Shown piece after piece: positions 14,019 to 14,956 of a stretch of 14,956 nucleotides of DNA. Below the pieces are notes generated by a model. That model did no database searches. It saw only the letters and a list, made by a program, of their open reading frames with translations, and had not been told where the DNA came from. Each line of letters opens with the position of its first letter. Position 1 is the first letter of the stretch. The stretch is from the NCBI GenBank assembly GCA_002284615.2, contig MU069658.1:220515-235470 (forward strand), in the 5' to 3' direction. The stretch is from Dunaliella salina (taxonomy: Eukaryota; Chlorophyta; Chlorophyceae; Chlamydomonadales; Dunaliellaceae). Made by a program: the position numbers and the translations under genes.

Positions 14019-14736
14019 CTGCATGTCCAGGAAAGAAGCCTGACATGAATGCTTTGTCAGAGGGGGTTAGACAACTTAAGCATGAAGTCGTTCATCGTTT
14101 TCGTGCTCCCTGCAGCACAGTGCGCCCTGATTCCAAAATTTGAAAGCTTGGGCTCCTTTCATGGCGCTACACCTCTACAATCCAAGGTTAGGGCACATTT
14201 GCCAGGGAACCACGTCATGAAGCCCGTGTTCACCACCAAACCTCTGTCTCCAACCACTCACTGCACGAAATTGAGTACTTTCTGGAGATTTGGAGTCCAT
14301 GTTACAAGGGGATATCACTGGATGAGGAATGAAGTTTCTTAAAAGGCCCAGTGGTTGACGAGAGACATAACTCAACCCATTTCTTTCAGAGAAAATCCAG
14401 CAAAAGGGAGCCATACCGCAAATTTTGTAGCAACCTTTCCCGGTTTTTATGTTTCAACATGCAGGCATATTTATAGGGGTCGGCGTATACCGTATATCCT
14501 GAAAAAATTTATAAAACACAAAATATACCGTACATGGTTATAGATATAACGTCATAGGATTGCAGATCTACCCCAAGTCCACGAGACATCTAACCTAAAA
14601 CTTCATGGTGCGTGTATTACCCTTCAAAAAAGATATCCCCGAGAGTTTGATCTGAAAAAGCAAAAAGTTGAGAATTTTCTAGGTTGGCAACTCATTATTT
14701 AACGTTATATATCCCGTCTGTGGTAAAGAGGTTCAC
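14019..14736 (-). other. Putative intron or intergenic AT-rich stretch
   Basis: No supported gene. Around 14470-14560 it is AT-rich, with GTATACCGTATATCC and AAATATACCGTACATGG, related CGTATA-type motifs that may mark an old transposon. The minus-strand frame 14414-14175 is open but has no motif or good splice sites. Confidence 0.4.
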
Positions 14737-14956
14737 TGCCTGGTCCTTCTAGCTGTCCGTCCATGTGGACTTCTAAGATTTGGCTGCACTCCTATGTGCT
14801 GCTCCTTGATTGCTGAACTATACCAGCTGGCAAGCATGTTTGCATTGGTGTAAACCAGCCTCTCTGCTGTTTCTTTGATAAGCTGGTCGGGCAAAGTTGT
14901 GTATGTGCATGCCCACGCCAACCACTTAAGCTCAGCAGCTGCTGTACTGACGCATG
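14737..14956 (-). CDS. Possible further upstream exon, or last exon of another gene (partial at window edge)
   Basis: From the window edge one minus-strand frame is open for 72 codons: TAAAELKWLAWACTYTTLPD, then QLIKETAERLVYTNANMLAS, then WYSSAIKEQHIGVQPNLR and a basic end HGRTARRTR, before TGA 14735-14733. It is amphipathic and protein-like. If it belongs to the host gene, a donor GTGAAC after 14737 gives the right phase (two bases left over) for the exon at 14018, with a 718-bp intron; another weak phase-compatible donor exists at the GTATAG about 80 bp earlier. Neither donor is good. Alternatively it is the terminal coding exon of a different gene ending at the TGA. Confidence 0.4.

Overview
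This window is eukaryotic nuclear DNA that is dense in retrotransposons. It holds two broken non-LTR retrotransposons (LINEs), a set of short dispersed repeats, and what looks like the 3' half of an ordinary spliced gene. Nothing in it suggests a prokaryote: there are no operons, no ribosome-binding-site-led gene runs, no CRISPR array and no rRNA. The spliced exons, long microsatellites and LINE types point to a eukaryote. An RNase H plus restriction-like-endonuclease LINE tail (Dualen/RandI-like) beside an apurinic-endonuclease LINE best fits the green lineage (alga or early-diverging plant), but the organism cannot be fixed from the sequence alone.

Layout. 1-2408: no convincing gene; a patchwork of short repeats (families A, B and C). 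2409-4024, minus strand: 5'-truncated and frameshifted remnant of a LINE C-terminus, in the order RNase H, CCHC zinc knuckle, PD-(D/E)XK endonuclease, then a 3' tail (repeat A). 4025-4470: simple-sequence DNA, including (CT)13 and a hairpin. 4471-8959, plus strand: a nearly full-length but dead L1-type LINE with an Ala-rich N-terminus, APE endonuclease, linker, reverse transcriptase, thumb/connection and a C-terminal CCHC, followed by a 3' region with an 8-bp tandem repeat. 8957-10465: repeats B and D, GC-rich low-complexity DNA and a G20 tract. 10471-10547: a small repeat-A insertion bounded by a perfect 9-bp direct repeat. 10668-14018, and perhaps to 14956, minus strand: six exons of an unidentified host gene ending in a very acidic tail (24 of 50 residues D/E). 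All exon phases agree across five introns.

How the parts fit. The two LINEs are head to head, about 450 bp apart. Each has in-frame stops and frameshifts, so neither is autonomous now. Repeat A sits just after the stop codon of the minus-strand LINE and recurs four more times. Three copies share a hairpin with compensatory base changes, and its G.U wobbles make sense only in the minus (LINE-sense) RNA. The simplest reading is that repeat A is the RT-recognised 3' end of that LINE family, or of a SINE that borrowed it. The host gene is the only likely cellular gene. Two of its exon/donor junctions are tandemly duplicated into the following intron.
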